Part shown: one piece after another, positions 7,486 through 17,577 of the stretch
How the letters are laid out: each line of letters begins with the position of its first letter
How positions within the stretch are numbered: position 1 is the stretch's first letter
Origin: Chersky-840 sp050011815
GTDB lineage: Bacteria; Actinomycetota; Acidimicrobiia; Acidimicrobiales; UBA8190
DNA: 64,000 nt
Reading direction: 5' to 3'
Assembly (NCBI GenBank): GCA_050011815.1
Contig: JBEKIJ010000007.1
Span: 1-64,000, forward strand
Made by a program: the position numbers and the translations under genes
Notes under the pieces: generated by a model
Seen by the model: only the letters and a program-made list of their open reading frames with translations
Database searches by the model: none
Told to the model about the DNA's origin: nothing

Positions 7486-9891
7486 ATGCACGACCGGGTC
7501 CCCCCGCCCTCACCGTTCACCGCCACGGCCGCTCCGGCCACCGCTGAGGAGCTGACCGAGCTGCACGCCTATTGGCGGGCGGCCAACTACCTGGCCGTCG
7601 GTCAGATCTACCTGCTCGACAACCCGTTGTTACGAGAACCGCTGCGACCCGAGGACATCAAGCCGCGCCTGTTGGGCCATTGGGGGACGAGCCCTGGGCT
7701 CAATTTCGTCTATGCCCATCTCAACCGGGTGATCAACCGTCGGGCCGCCAACCTCCTGTACGTGTGTGGGCCCGGCCACGGGGGACCCGCCATGGTGGCC
7801 AACGCCTGGCTCGAGGGGACCTACAGCGAGCTGTACTCCCACGTGTCGCGAGACGGCCGGGGCATGGCCCGGCTCTTCCGGCAGTTCTCGTTCCCGGGGG
7901 GGATCCCCAGCCACGCCGCCCCCGAGACCCCGGGCTCGATCAACGAGGGGGGCGAGCTCGGCTACGGGCTCGCCCATGCCTACGGGGCGGCCTTCGACAA
8001 CCCCGACCTGGTGGTGGCGTGCGTGATCGGCGACGGGGAGGCCGAGACCGGTGCTCTCGCCACCAGTTGGCACGCCAACAAGTTCCTCGACCCCCTCGGC
8101 GACGGGGCGGTGCTTCCGATCCTGCACCTCAACGGCTACAAGATCGCCAATCCCACCGTGCTCGCCCGGATCCCCGCCTCGGAGTTGTCGGCCCTGTTCA
8201 CCGGGTACGGCTACCACCCCTTGGTGGTCGAGGGCGGCTTCGACGGCGAGGACCCGATGCGCGTGCACGAGCGCATGGCCGTGGCGCTCGACGCCGCCTT
8301 CGACGACATCGCCGCCATCTGGGAGCGGGCGCGTTCGGGTGGGCACCGGGACAGGCCGGCCTGGCCCATGATCATCCTGCGCACCCCCAAGGGCTGGACG
8401 GGCCCCAGGTTCGTCGACGGCGTCCCCGTCGAGGGGACGTGGCGGGCCCACCAGGTGCCGCTCGGGGAGGTCCGCACCAACCCCGGGCACCTCGCCCAGC
8501 TCGAGGAGTGGATGCGCAGTTACCGGCCCGAGGAGCTCTTCGACGAGGACGGGCGCCCCGTGGCCCGCGTCGCGGATCTGGCGCCGGTGGGCGAGCGGCG
8601 CATGAGCGCTTCGCCGCACGCCAACGGGGGCACGCTGCTGCGGGATCTCGAGCTGCCCGACTGGAGGGCCTACACCGTGGAGGTCTCCGCCCCGGGCACG
8701 ACGCGACACGAGGCCACGAGGGTGCTCGGCTCGTTCCTGCGCGACGTGATCCGGGACAACCCGTCGAACTTCCGCCTCTTCGGGCCCGACGAAACGGCGT
8801 CGAACCGGCTCCAAGACGTCTTCGAGGTGACCGACCGGGCCTGGGACGCAGAGACGGTGCCCGGGGACGACCACCTGGCCCCGGGGGGCAGGGTCATGGA
8901 GGTGCTCTCGGAGCATCTGTGCCAGGGGTGGCTCGAGGGATATCTCTTGACGGGGCGCCACGGCCTTTTCAATTGCTACGAGGCGTTCATCCACATCGTC
9001 GACTCGATGTTCAATCAGCACGCCAAATGGCTCGAGTCGGCACACGCCATCCCGTGGCGTCGCTCGGTGGCGTCACTCACCTATCTGTTGTCCAGCCACG
9101 TGTGGCGCCAGGACCACAACGGGTTCTCCCACCAGGACCCCGGTTTCATCGATGTCGTCGTCAACAAGAACGCGTCGGTGATCCGGGTCTACCTGCCTCC
9201 GGACGCGAACTCCCTGTTGTCTGTCGCCGACCACTGCCTGCGGAGCCGCGACTACGTCAACGTGATCGTGGCCGGCAAACAACCCCAACACGACTGGCTG
9301 TCGCCCGACGAAGCCCTGGTGCACTGCACCCGGGGCGTGGGGGTATGGGACTTCGCGTCGAATGACGCCGGATCGGTCCCCGACGTCGTCATGGCGTGCT
9401 GCGGCGACGTGCCGACCCTCGAGACCTTGGCCGCGGTGGACATGCTCCACCGGTATCTGCCGGCGCTCAAGGTGCGGGTGGTGAACGTCGTCGACCTCAT
9501 GCGGCTGCAGCCCGAATCCGAGCATCCCCATGGGATGACCGACAAGGAGTTCGACACCATCTTCACGGTGGACCGACCCGTGATCTTCGCCTACCACGGG
9601 TATCCGATGCTCATCCACCGGCTGACCTACCGCCGGACCAACCACGACAACCTTCACGTACGGGGCTACAAGGAACAGGGCACCACCACCACGCCCTTCG
9701 ACATGGTCATGCTCAACGATCTCGATCGATTCCATCTCGTGATCGACGTGCTCGACCGGGTCCCGGACCTCGAGGTGCCCTCGGCGGCCCTTCGCCAGCA
9801 GATGGTCGACGCCCGGCTCGAAGCCCGTCGCTACACCCGCGAGCACGGCGAGGACGCCCCCGAGATCACCGACTGGTGCTGGCCGGGCTGA
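7486..9891 (+). CDS. xfp: Phosphoketolase (xylulose-5-P / fructose-6-P)
   Basis: An 801-residue thiamine-diphosphate enzyme that splits xylulose 5-phosphate, and often fructose 6-phosphate, with phosphate to give acetyl phosphate plus glyceraldehyde 3-phosphate or erythrose 4-phosphate. The ThDP motif is GDGEAETGALATSWHANKF, and GHGGPAMVAN and the QDHNGFSHQDPGF block of the family are present. Length is normal and complete. A strong AAGGAGG precedes the ATG by about 8 bases, unlike many genes in the window, so efficient translation is likely. The product acetyl phosphate is the substrate of the divergent ackA. I cannot separate the single- and dual-substrate forms from sequence. Confidence 0.96.
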   Translation: MHDRVPPPSPFTATAAPATAEELTELHAYWRAANYLAVGQIYLLDNPLLREPLRPEDIKPRLLGHWGTSPGLNFVYAHLNRVINRRAANLLYVCGPGHGGPAMVANAWLEGTYSELYSHVSRDGRGMARLFRQFSFPGGIPSHAAPETPGSINEGGELGYGLAHAYGAAFDNPDLVVACVIGDGEAETGALATSWHANKFLDPLGDGAVLPILHLNGYKIANPTVLARIPASELSALFTGYGYHPLVVEGGFDGEDPMRVHERMAVALDAAFDDIAAIWERARSGGHRDRPAWPMIILRTPKGWTGPRFVDGVPVEGTWRAHQVPLGEVRTNPGHLAQLEEWMRSYRPEELFDEDGRPVARVADLAPVGERRMSASPHANGGTLLRDLELPDWRAYTVEVSAPGTTRHEATRVLGSFLRDVIRDNPSNFRLFGPDETASNRLQDVFEVTDRAWDAETVPGDDHLAPGGRVMEVLSEHLCQGWLEGYLLTGRHGLFNCYEAFIHIVDSMFNQHAKWLESAHAIPWRRSVASLTYLLSSHVWRQDHNGFSHQDPGFIDVVVNKNASVIRVYLPPDANSLLSVADHCLRSRDYVNVIVAGKQPQHDWLSPDEALVHCTRGVGVWDFASNDAGSVPDVVMACCGDVPTLETLAAVDMLHRYLPALKVRVVNVVDLMRLQPESEHPHGMTDKEFDTIFTVDRPVIFAYHGYPMLIHRLTYRRTNHDNLHVRGYKEQGTTTTPFDMVMLNDLDRFHLVIDVLDRVPDLEVPSAALRQQMVDARLEARRYTREHGEDAPEITDWCWPG

Positions 9892-9913
9892 CGCCGGATC
9901 GTCTCGGCGCGGC

Positions 9914-9919
9914 TACGTT
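9914..9919 (+). promoter_or_regulatory. Candidate -10 element (TACGTT) for a leaderless transcript
   Basis: TACGTT fits TANNNT and ends 6 bases before the GTG of the Ppx/GppA gene, which has no Shine-Dalgarno site. Transcription from it would start at or next to the start codon. Confidence 0.5.
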
Positions 9920-9925
9920 CTCGTC

Positions 9926-10873
9926 GTGGGGGTTCGGGCCGCGGTGTGGGACCTCGGGAGCAGCTCCTTTCATCTCCTTGTCTGTGAGGCGGGGCCCGAC
10001 AACGCGCTGACCCCCGTCCTGCACCGCAAAGCGCTTCTCAACCTCGGGTTGAGCGTGGGCGCCAGCGGGGACATCCCTCGCGACCGGGTGGCGGCGTCGG
10101 TGGCGGCCGCCAAGCGCCTCCGGGCGGGGTTGGCCGAGTCCCGGGCCGAGATCGTGGTGGCCCTGGCCACCGCCGCCCTGCGCGACGCGGCCAACAGCGC
10201 CGAGGTGGTCGAACGCCTGGAACGGGTGGTCGGGACCAAGGTCATCGTGCTCGGGGGGGAGGAGGAAGCCCGACTGTGCTTCATCGGCCAGCGCGCCGGG
10301 GTGTGGACCGGAGAGGGCGCCACCCTCGGCCTGGACCTCGGGGGCGGGAGCCTCGAAGCGGCCGTCGGCGACGCCCGTCACCTGGCCTTGGCCACGAGCG
10401 CCGCGGTCGGTCCGGCCCGCCTGCGTGGTGAGCTCGGCACCGGTGACCCGCTCTCGGTGGCCGATCGGATGGCGCTGGCCGCCCGCACCGCGCAGACGAT
10501 GGCACCGATCGCCAGGGCGGTCTCGGACTACCCCGGGGTCTCGGACCGGACGGTGGTGAGCGGGGGCACGGTGCGCGCCCTCGCCCGCCTGGCCACCGCA
10601 CGCGCCCGGCGCCGGCCCTCAGCGGGTCCGGGCGAGGTCAACCAGGTCGAGTTGCCCGCTCATCAGGTCCTCGAGCTCGCCGACCAGTTGGCGGGGCTCG
10701 ACCTTCGGGCCCGTCTGGCGCTTCCGGGCATGCAGGCCCGGCGGGCGCCCCTGCTGCCGGTGGGCGCGGCCGTCCTGGCCACCGTGGCCTCAGAGCTCGG
10801 GGTGGGACGGTTCGTGGTGAGCGAGTGGGGACTGCGCGAGGGGGCGATCCTCGACGCCCTCCATCAGCGCTGA
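9926..10873 (+). CDS. Ppx/GppA family phosphatase
   Basis: A 315-residue member of the actin-like ATPase superfamily that includes exopolyphosphatase and pppGpp phosphatase. Phosphate-1 loop is VWDLGSSSFHLL near the N-terminus (usual D-x-G-S-N-S, here D-L-G-S-S-S), then ATAALRDAAN, and the second phosphate motif GLDLGGGSLEAAVG at about 133-146. No C-terminal HD domain is present, as in the short actinobacterial Ppx proteins. Start GTG 9926 lacks a Shine-Dalgarno site and is probably leaderless. Whether it acts on polyphosphate or pppGpp cannot be told. Confidence 0.85.
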   Translation: MGVRAAVWDLGSSSFHLLVCEAGPDNALTPVLHRKALLNLGLSVGASGDIPRDRVAASVAAAKRLRAGLAESRAEIVVALATAALRDAANSAEVVERLERVVGTKVIVLGGEEEARLCFIGQRAGVWTGEGATLGLDLGGGSLEAAVGDARHLALATSAAVGPARLRGELGTGDPLSVADRMALAARTAQTMAPIARAVSDYPGVSDRTVVSGGTVRALARLATARARRRPSAGPGEVNQVELPAHQVLELADQLAGLDLRARLALPGMQARRAPLLPVGAAVLATVASELGVGRFVVSEWGLREGAILDALHQR

Positions 10874-10965
10874 GCGGAGCCGGTCCGTCCCGTGGAATTC
10901 CTCGAACACCGGGGCCATTCTCCGTGTGCCGGGGCCCCACAGGTGCGATGCCAGGCCGATGCGGC

Positions 10966-11124
10966 CTAGGTCGTCGCCTTTTTGCCCAAGATCCTGTTCA
11001 TCTTGGTGCCACAGGTCGGACACGTTCCCTGCGCAGCCCGCCGCCCGTTGGCGAGCTCCACTTCCTGACCCTCAAACTGCCGCTTTTCACGGCATTTCAC
11101 ACAGTAACCCTCGTACGAAGCCAC
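10966..11124 (-). CDS. Small zinc-ribbon protein, DUF5679-like
   Basis: A 52-residue protein with two CxxC knuckles (C8/C11 and C35/C38) separated by a charged segment, typical of a zinc ribbon. The pattern YCVKCREKR, then GTCPTCGTKMNRI resembles DUF5679 actinobacterial proteins. Start GTG 11124 is chosen because GAGGAG lies 7 bases upstream on the minus strand; the longer open frame upstream has no such site. Function unknown; it stands alone, facing away from the maleylpyruvate-isomerase-family gene. Confidence 0.8.
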   Translation of the reverse strand: MASYEGYCVKCREKRQFEGQEVELANGRRAAQGTCPTCGTKMNRILGKKATT

Positions 11125-11330
11125 GCTCGTTCTCCTCACTGTGCGCCCCGCCAGATGTCGAGTCGAAGCTATCCCCGGCCTCCCCGCCACACGCGGATGG
11201 TAGGCACGGGCGGGGGTCAGGCCCTTCCCGGTCTCGGGCCGGGCGCTGGCCGGGGTGGCGGGGGATTGCCACACTGGTCCCCGGGCCGCGAGGCGGTGGG
11301 GGTGCACTCCGAGCAGAAAGGGAGGTTGTC

Positions 11331-12152
11331 GTGACGACGGGACACGAAGAACCGGTCATCGCGATCCTGGCGGAGGAGTGGGAAGCCATCGACACCTTGG
11401 GGCGGGATCTCGGCGAGGGTGAGTGGGACCTTCCCTCGGAGTGTCCGGGGTGGAGCGTGCGCGACGTGCTCTCGCACCTGATCGGTGTGGAGCGCACCCT
11501 GCTCGGCGACGAGGCGCCCCCACCCCTGGCGCAGTTGCCCCCCCATGTCGCCAACGAGCTGGGGGCCCGCAACGAGGCGTGGGTGGCGCCTCGACGGTCG
11601 CAGCCGGGGCGCGACGTCCTCGAGGAGTTCCGACTCGTGGCGGCGCGGCGTCTTGCGGATCTCCGGTCGTATCCGCCGTCTCGCTTCGACGAACCGGGCC
11701 CCAGTCCCGTGGGCGAGGTCCCCTATCGCGAGTTCATGAAGGTGCGGGTGATGGACTCGTGGGTGCACGAGCAGGACATCCGCGTGGCCACGGCCCGGCC
11801 CGGTCACGACGTGGGGTCTGCCGCCGAGCTCTCGATGGACCGACTGTGCGCGGCGATGCCCTTTGTCGTGGGCAAGCAGGCCGGCGCCCCCGAGGGAGCC
11901 TCGGTCCGCTTCGACCTGCGCGGGTCGTTGCCGCGGCGCATCGACGTCGTGGTGCAAGAGAGCCGGGCGCGGGCCGTCTCGTCGCTCGACGGGCCGCCGA
12001 CGGCGGGCCTCGACATGGACATGGAGGTCTTCTGGCGCCTGGCGTGCGGCCGGGTGGACGGGAAGGCCGCTCGCCTCGCCGGACTCGTCGAGGTCGACGG
12101 GGACGAGGAGCTTGGGTTCCGTGTGCTCGACGCGATGGCGTTCATGATCTGA
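11331..12152 (+). CDS. Maleylpyruvate isomerase family (DinB-like, MDMPI) protein
   Basis: A 273-residue protein. Residues about 1-150 form a DinB-like four-helix domain with the family motif CPGWSVRDVLSHLIGVE; its His is a usual metal ligand, with a second in DSWVHEQDIR. The rest looks like the SCP2-like MDMPI C-terminal domain. In Corynebacterium a relative is the mycothiol-dependent maleylpyruvate isomerase, and mycothiol use is typical of actinobacteria, but most paralogues have no known substrate. GTG start with GGGAGG 5 bases upstream. Confidence 0.82.
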   Translation: MTTGHEEPVIAILAEEWEAIDTLGRDLGEGEWDLPSECPGWSVRDVLSHLIGVERTLLGDEAPPPLAQLPPHVANELGARNEAWVAPRRSQPGRDVLEEFRLVAARRLADLRSYPPSRFDEPGPSPVGEVPYREFMKVRVMDSWVHEQDIRVATARPGHDVGSAAELSMDRLCAAMPFVVGKQAGAPEGASVRFDLRGSLPRRIDVVVQESRARAVSSLDGPPTAGLDMDMEVFWRLACGRVDGKAARLAGLVEVDGDEELGFRVLDAMAFMI

Positions 12153-12209
12153 AAGCCCCACCGTCCGTGGCCGAAGGCGGGCGTGCGACGGCCCCAGCAC
12201 AGGGGCTTG

Positions 12210-12215
12210 TAGACT
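12210..12215 (+). promoter_or_regulatory. Candidate -10 element (TAGACT) for tig
   Basis: TAGACT ends 11 bases before the tig ATG, which has no Shine-Dalgarno site. The same hexamer precedes the radical-SAM gene at 22405. A start of transcription within a few bases of the ATG would give a leaderless or very short leader mRNA for tig-clpP. Confidence 0.45.
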
Positions 12216-12226
12216 CTGCCTTCCTT

Positions 12227-13669
12227 ATGCGCGCCACTGCAGAGCCTGTCGAGGGCAATCGGGTTCGTCTGTCGGTCGAAGTCGACGAATCCGAGGTGGA
12301 CAAAGCGCTCGACGAAACCGTTCGACGGCTGTCCACCCAAGTGCGCGTGCCGGGGTTCCGTCCCGGGAAGGTGCCGCGCCAAGTCCTCGAGGCCCGCATG
12401 GGTGGTGCCATCGCCTTGCGCCAGCAGGCGCTGAGCGACGCGTTGCCCGACCTCTATGCGCGTGCCGTGGTGGACACCGAAGTAGACCCCATCGCCGCCC
12501 CCGAGATCGACATCAAGTCCGGAGAGGACGGGGGCTCGGTGACCTTCGACGCCGTCGTCGAGATACGGCCCACGGTGTCGATCGCCGGATACGGCGGCCT
12601 GCAGGTCACGCTGCCGGGCATCGACGTGAGCGACGAGGAGTTGGCCGCCCAGGTCGACCGTCTGCGGGACCAGTCCGGCGAGCTGTCCTCGGTGAGCCGG
12701 GGAGCTCGCGACGGCGATCACGTGTCGATCGACCTCCACGGGACGCGCCCCAAGGGTGAAGACCTCCATGTCGAGGACTACCTCTACGAGGTCGGGAGCG
12801 GCGCCGCGGTCGAGGGCCTCGACGAGCAACTGCGGGGCGCCAAGACCGGGGACATTCTGCAGTTCTCCTCAGAGGTACCGAGCGGGGACACCACCGAGCA
12901 GGCGGAGATCCGGGTGCTCGTGAAAGACGTCAAGGAGAAGATCCTCCCCGAGCCCACCGACGAGTGGGCGTCCGAGGCGTCGGAGTTCGACACCCTCGAA
13001 GCCCTCCAGGACGATCTGCGCGGCCGGCTCCGCCAGTTCAAGGTGGTCCAGGCCCAGCTCGCCCTGCGCGAGCGCACCGTCGAGGCGCTCGTCGGCCTCG
13101 TGGCCGAGGACCCGCCCGCGTCCCTCGTGGAGGAAGAGGTCCGGGAGCGCCTCCACGACCTCGGGCACCGGCTCGAGCAACGCCGGCTGACCGTCGAGCA
13201 GTTCCTCCAGGCGTCGGGGCGGGCCGAAGAGGACTTGATGGCCGAGATCCGGGCCGACGCCGCTCGTGCGGTCCTTCTGGACCTCGCCTTGCGAGCCCTG
13301 GCCGACGCCGAGAACATCGAGGTCACCGACGCCGAGCTCGACGAAGCGGTGGCGGAGATGGCGCAGCAGGCAGGCACGAGCGCGGCCGATCTCCGCCGTC
13401 GCCTCGACCGCGCAGGCAGGCTGCCCGCGGTACGCTCCGACAGGAGGAAGGCGAAGGCACTGACCTGGCTCTTCGACCGCGTGGAACTGGTCGACGAGGA
13501 CGGAAAACCCCTGTCGCGCGACGACCTGCGCGTGGACGTCGCGGCACAAGGAACAGGTGACGGCGAACCGGGCGGTGCAGAAGTCACCGCCGAGATGGCT
13601 GAGCCGGGCGAGCGAGGGAGCGAGGACGTGCAGGCTGAGGGACCATCGACCGAGGAGTCGCAGTCGTGA
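12227..13669 (+). CDS. tig: Trigger factor, ribosome-bound chaperone and PPIase
   Basis: A 480-residue protein. N-terminal ribosome-binding domain with the signature GFRPGKVPRQV, an FKBP-like peptidyl-prolyl isomerase domain around 155-240 (DGDHVSIDLHG, then EVGSGAAVEGLDEQL), and a helical C-terminal chaperone domain. The last 45 or so residues are acidic and Gly/Glu-rich, longer than usual. It binds nascent chains at the ribosome exit. The clpP GTG overlaps its TGA (GTGA), so tig and clpP are probably translationally coupled. Confidence 0.95.
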   Translation: MRATAEPVEGNRVRLSVEVDESEVDKALDETVRRLSTQVRVPGFRPGKVPRQVLEARMGGAIALRQQALSDALPDLYARAVVDTEVDPIAAPEIDIKSGEDGGSVTFDAVVEIRPTVSIAGYGGLQVTLPGIDVSDEELAAQVDRLRDQSGELSSVSRGARDGDHVSIDLHGTRPKGEDLHVEDYLYEVGSGAAVEGLDEQLRGAKTGDILQFSSEVPSGDTTEQAEIRVLVKDVKEKILPEPTDEWASEASEFDTLEALQDDLRGRLRQFKVVQAQLALRERTVEALVGLVAEDPPASLVEEEVRERLHDLGHRLEQRRLTVEQFLQASGRAEEDLMAEIRADAARAVLLDLALRALADAENIEVTDAELDEAVAEMAQQAGTSAADLRRRLDRAGRLPAVRSDRRKAKALTWLFDRVELVDEDGKPLSRDDLRVDVAAQGTGDGEPGGAEVTAEMAEPGERGSEDVQAEGPSTEESQS

Positions 13670-14307
13670 GCGTCACCGGCGCCGCCCATGGGTACCTGGT
13701 GCCCACCGTCATCGAGCAGACGAGCCGGGGCGAGCGGGGATACGACCTCTACTCGCGGTTGCTCAAAGAGCGCATCATCATCCTGGGGACGCCCATCGAC
13801 GACACCGTGGCCAACCTCATCTGCGCCCAGATGCTGTTCCTCGAGTACGAAGAGCCCGACAAGGACATCCACCTCTACGTGAATTCTCCCGGTGGGGACA
13901 TCACCGCCCTCTTCGCCATCTACGACACCATGAAGTTCGTGAAGCCCGACGTGTCGACCTTCTGCTTCGGCCAGGCCGCCTCGGCGGCGGCGGTGCTGCT
14001 GGCGGCGGGGGCCAAGGGCAAGCGATTCGCGCTGCCCCATGCCCGCATCCTCCTGCATCAGCCCTGGGGCGGCGCGGCGGGCCAGGCCAGCGACATCGAG
14101 CTGCAGGCCAAGGAGATCATCCGCATGCGTGACCTGCTCAACTCCATGATCTCCGACGACACCGGCCAAGCCGTCGACAAGATCGCCCGTGACACGGACC
14201 GTGATTTCGTGATCACTGCCGACGAGGCGGTCGGATACGGGCTGATCGACGAGGTCATCACGACTCGGGACGCCGTGGGTGCAGCCGAAGCCGTCGGCGC
14301 GGCGTAG
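13666..14307 (+). CDS. clpP: ATP-dependent Clp protease proteolytic subunit
   Basis: A 213-residue serine protease subunit that forms the tetradecameric barrel used by ClpX. Catalytic triad by spacing with E. coli ClpP: S106 (FGQAAS), H131 (LLHQPWG) and D180 (TDRDF). The substrate-strand motif VNSPGGDITALFAIYD is present. The coding region begins at GTG 13666 inside the tig stop. Only one clpP is seen here, although many actinobacteria have two that work together; a second may lie elsewhere. Confidence 0.95.
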   Translation: MSVTGAAHGYLVPTVIEQTSRGERGYDLYSRLLKERIIILGTPIDDTVANLICAQMLFLEYEEPDKDIHLYVNSPGGDITALFAIYDTMKFVKPDVSTFCFGQAASAAAVLLAAGAKGKRFALPHARILLHQPWGGAAGQASDIELQAKEIIRMRDLLNSMISDDTGQAVDKIARDTDRDFVITADEAVGYGLIDEVITTRDAVGAAEAVGAA

Positions 14308-14310
14308 GCT
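14305..14310 (+). promoter_or_regulatory. Possible internal -10 element (TAGGCT) before clpX
   Basis: TAGGCT overlaps the clpP stop codon and lies 24 bases before the clpX GTG, which also has a GGGGGAG site. It could give clpX a separate transcript; no -35 is evident. Confidence 0.3.
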
Positions 14311-14334
14311 CGGACAGGGACGAAGGGGGAGACG

Positions 14335-15609
<1,275 letters not shown>

Positions 15610-15626
15610 GAAGCCTTCATCTGGCG

Positions 15627-17000
15627 GTGTCCACCCGCACCGATGACGACGCGTCGCGCCCCGAGCGTGACGACATGGTGGCGTGGCTCGACAGCCACAC
15701 CGACTACGAGCTGGCCATGCCCACCCGGGTGGGGGCCCCCACCCTCGACCGCATCCGGGCCTGGTGTGATCTGCTCGGCGATCCCCAACGGTCGTGCCCC
15801 GTGGTCCACGTCACGGGCACCAACGGCAAGGGGTCGACCGCCAAGATCCTGACCGAGCTCTTCATGGCGGACGGGCTCACCGTCGGCACCTATACGAGTC
15901 CCAATCTGGCCCGTGTCAACGAGCGGCTGATGCGCAACGGCGAGCCCATCGACGATCTCGAGCTGGCCGAGGTGCTGGGGGCGCTGGCGGCGATCGAGCC
16001 GATGCTGGGGGAACGGTCGACCCGCTTCGAGATCCTCACCGCAGCCGCCTTCCGGTGGTTCGCCGACAGTCCCGTGGACGTCGCCGTCGTCGAGGTCGGC
16101 CTGGGGGGCACCTGGGACGCCACCAACGTGGTCGACCCCGACGTGGCCGTGATCACCAACGTGAGCTACGACCACGTCGAGATCCTCGGTCCCACCCTGC
16201 GCGACATCGCCACCGAGAAGGCGGGCATCATCAAGCCGGGGTGCCGGGTCGTGGTGGGCGAGACGGACCCCGAACTGCTCGGGGTCTTCCTGGCCCGCGC
16301 CGAGGAGTGCGGCGCGGCGGAGACGTGGGTGCGCGGCGTGGAGTTCGACTGCCTGTCGAGCCGGGTGGCGGTGGGCGGACGCCTTCTCGACCTGCGCACC
16401 CCGGGGGCGCAGTACCCCGAGGTGTACCTCTCGTTGCACGGCGCCCACCAGGGCGACAACGCCGCCTGCGCGGTGGCCGCCGCCGAGGCATTCTTCGGGG
16501 CCCCGCTCGCCCCCGACGTGGTCGAGCATGCGCTGGGCGCGGTCCGGGTCCCGGGGCGATTCGAGATCGTGAGCCGAACGCCGGTGATCGTCCTCGACGG
16601 CGCCCACAACGTGGCCGGGGCCCACGCCCTGTCGAAGGCCCTGCGATCCGAGCTCACCCTCGGCGACGACACGGTGGTGGTGATCGGGATGCTCCAGGGT
16701 CGCGATCCGAGCGCCATGCTCGAAGCCTTGCGCCCGGCCGGGCTGGCGACCGTGGTGGCGTGCACGGCGCCCTCGCCCCGGGCGCTGCCGGCCGCATCGA
16801 TCGCCGAGGCGGCCCGGGCCCTGGGCTTTGCCGCCGTGGCCGCCGATACCGTGGCCGACGCGCTCGAGCTGGCCCGGGCCCGGCTTTCGCCCGACGGGAC
16901 CCTGGTGGTGACAGGCTCGCTGTACGTGGTGGCCGAGGCCCGGGCGCTGCTGCTCGGATCGACTGAATTCGCCGACCCCGATAGCCTCTCCGAGCCATGA
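15627..17000 (+). CDS. folC: Bifunctional folylpolyglutamate synthase/dihydrofolate synthase
   Basis: A 457-residue Mur-ligase-fold enzyme that adds glutamates to folates and makes dihydrofolate. Family motifs: VTGTNGKGSTAKI (P-loop), YTSPNLARVNERL, and VVEVGLGGTWDATN. The C-terminal Mur-ligase domain has VLDGAHNVAGA. The GTG start at 15627 is 17 bases after clpX; an ATG at 15675 (MVAWLDSH) is an alternative that would trim a 16-residue acidic leader. Its stop overlaps the ndk ATG. Confidence 0.93.
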   Translation: MSTRTDDDASRPERDDMVAWLDSHTDYELAMPTRVGAPTLDRIRAWCDLLGDPQRSCPVVHVTGTNGKGSTAKILTELFMADGLTVGTYTSPNLARVNERLMRNGEPIDDLELAEVLGALAAIEPMLGERSTRFEILTAAAFRWFADSPVDVAVVEVGLGGTWDATNVVDPDVAVITNVSYDHVEILGPTLRDIATEKAGIIKPGCRVVVGETDPELLGVFLARAEECGAAETWVRGVEFDCLSSRVAVGGRLLDLRTPGAQYPEVYLSLHGAHQGDNAACAVAAAEAFFGAPLAPDVVEHALGAVRVPGRFEIVSRTPVIVLDGAHNVAGAHALSKALRSELTLGDDTVVVIGMLQGRDPSAMLEALRPAGLATVVACTAPSPRALPAASIAEAARALGFAAVAADTVADALELARARLSPDGTLVVTGSLYVVAEARALLLGSTEFADPDSLSEP

Positions 17001-17407
17001 ACCGCACCCTGGTCATCTGCAAGCCCGATGCCGTGGAGCGTGGTCTGGTGGGTGAGCTCGTGGGTCGGTTCGAGCGCAAGGGACTGCGTCTGGTGGCGGC
17101 GGAGTTGCGCCGTATCGACGAGGAGACCGCCGCAGAGCACTACGAAGAGCACCGTGACAAGCCCTTCTACGGCGATCTGGCGCGCTTCATCACGCGGTCG
17201 CCGTCGATGGTCCTCGTGGTGGAGGGCCCCGAGGACACCTGGCGCATCGTGCGCACCATGATGGGACCGACGAACCCCGCCGAGGCGCCTCCGGGCACGA
17301 TCCGCGGCGATCTGGGAACGTTGCTCACCGAAAACCTCGTCCACGGTTCGGACTCTGCGGAGTCCGCGGCGCGCGAGATCAAGATCTTCTTCCCGGCGTT
17401 GGCCTGA
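16997..17407 (+). CDS. ndk: Nucleoside diphosphate kinase
   Basis: A 136-residue enzyme that transfers the gamma phosphate among nucleoside triphosphates. It has TLVICKPDAVERGL at the N-terminus, the FYGDLARFITRSP region, and the phosphorylated His in NLVHGSDS. Length is normal. ATG overlaps the folC TGA (ATGA), so coupled translation is likely. Confidence 0.96.
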   Translation: MNRTLVICKPDAVERGLVGELVGRFERKGLRLVAAELRRIDEETAAEHYEEHRDKPFYGDLARFITRSPSMVLVVEGPEDTWRIVRTMMGPTNPAEAPPGTIRGDLGTLLTENLVHGSDSAESAAREIKIFFPALA

Positions 17408-17465
17408 CGGCGCGAGGGGCCCTCGGTGACGGTGGTATCACCTGTGAACCCCCTCCCACCTCGCC

Positions 17466-17494
17466 TTGTGTGCTAGAGCACAGTCCCGTAGCCT
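17466..17494 (+). promoter_or_regulatory. Candidate mreB promoter with a dyad between -35 and -10
   Basis: TTGTGT (17466-17471) and TAGCCT (17489-17494) are separated by 17 bases, the best spaced -35/-10 pair I saw upstream of a gene here. Within the spacer lies the dyad TGTGCTAGAGCACA (17469-17482), with perfect 6-base arms around AG. A factor bound there would block RNA polymerase. Start of mreB is 83 bases downstream, leaving an untranslated leader. Confidence 0.42.
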
Positions 17495-17577
17495 GGACGT
17501 GACCCCCCAGTAACAGAGGCGGGAGGCCGCCCGGTTTCGGCGACGGTCCCCGCTCCATCAAGAGGTAGATCGACGCC

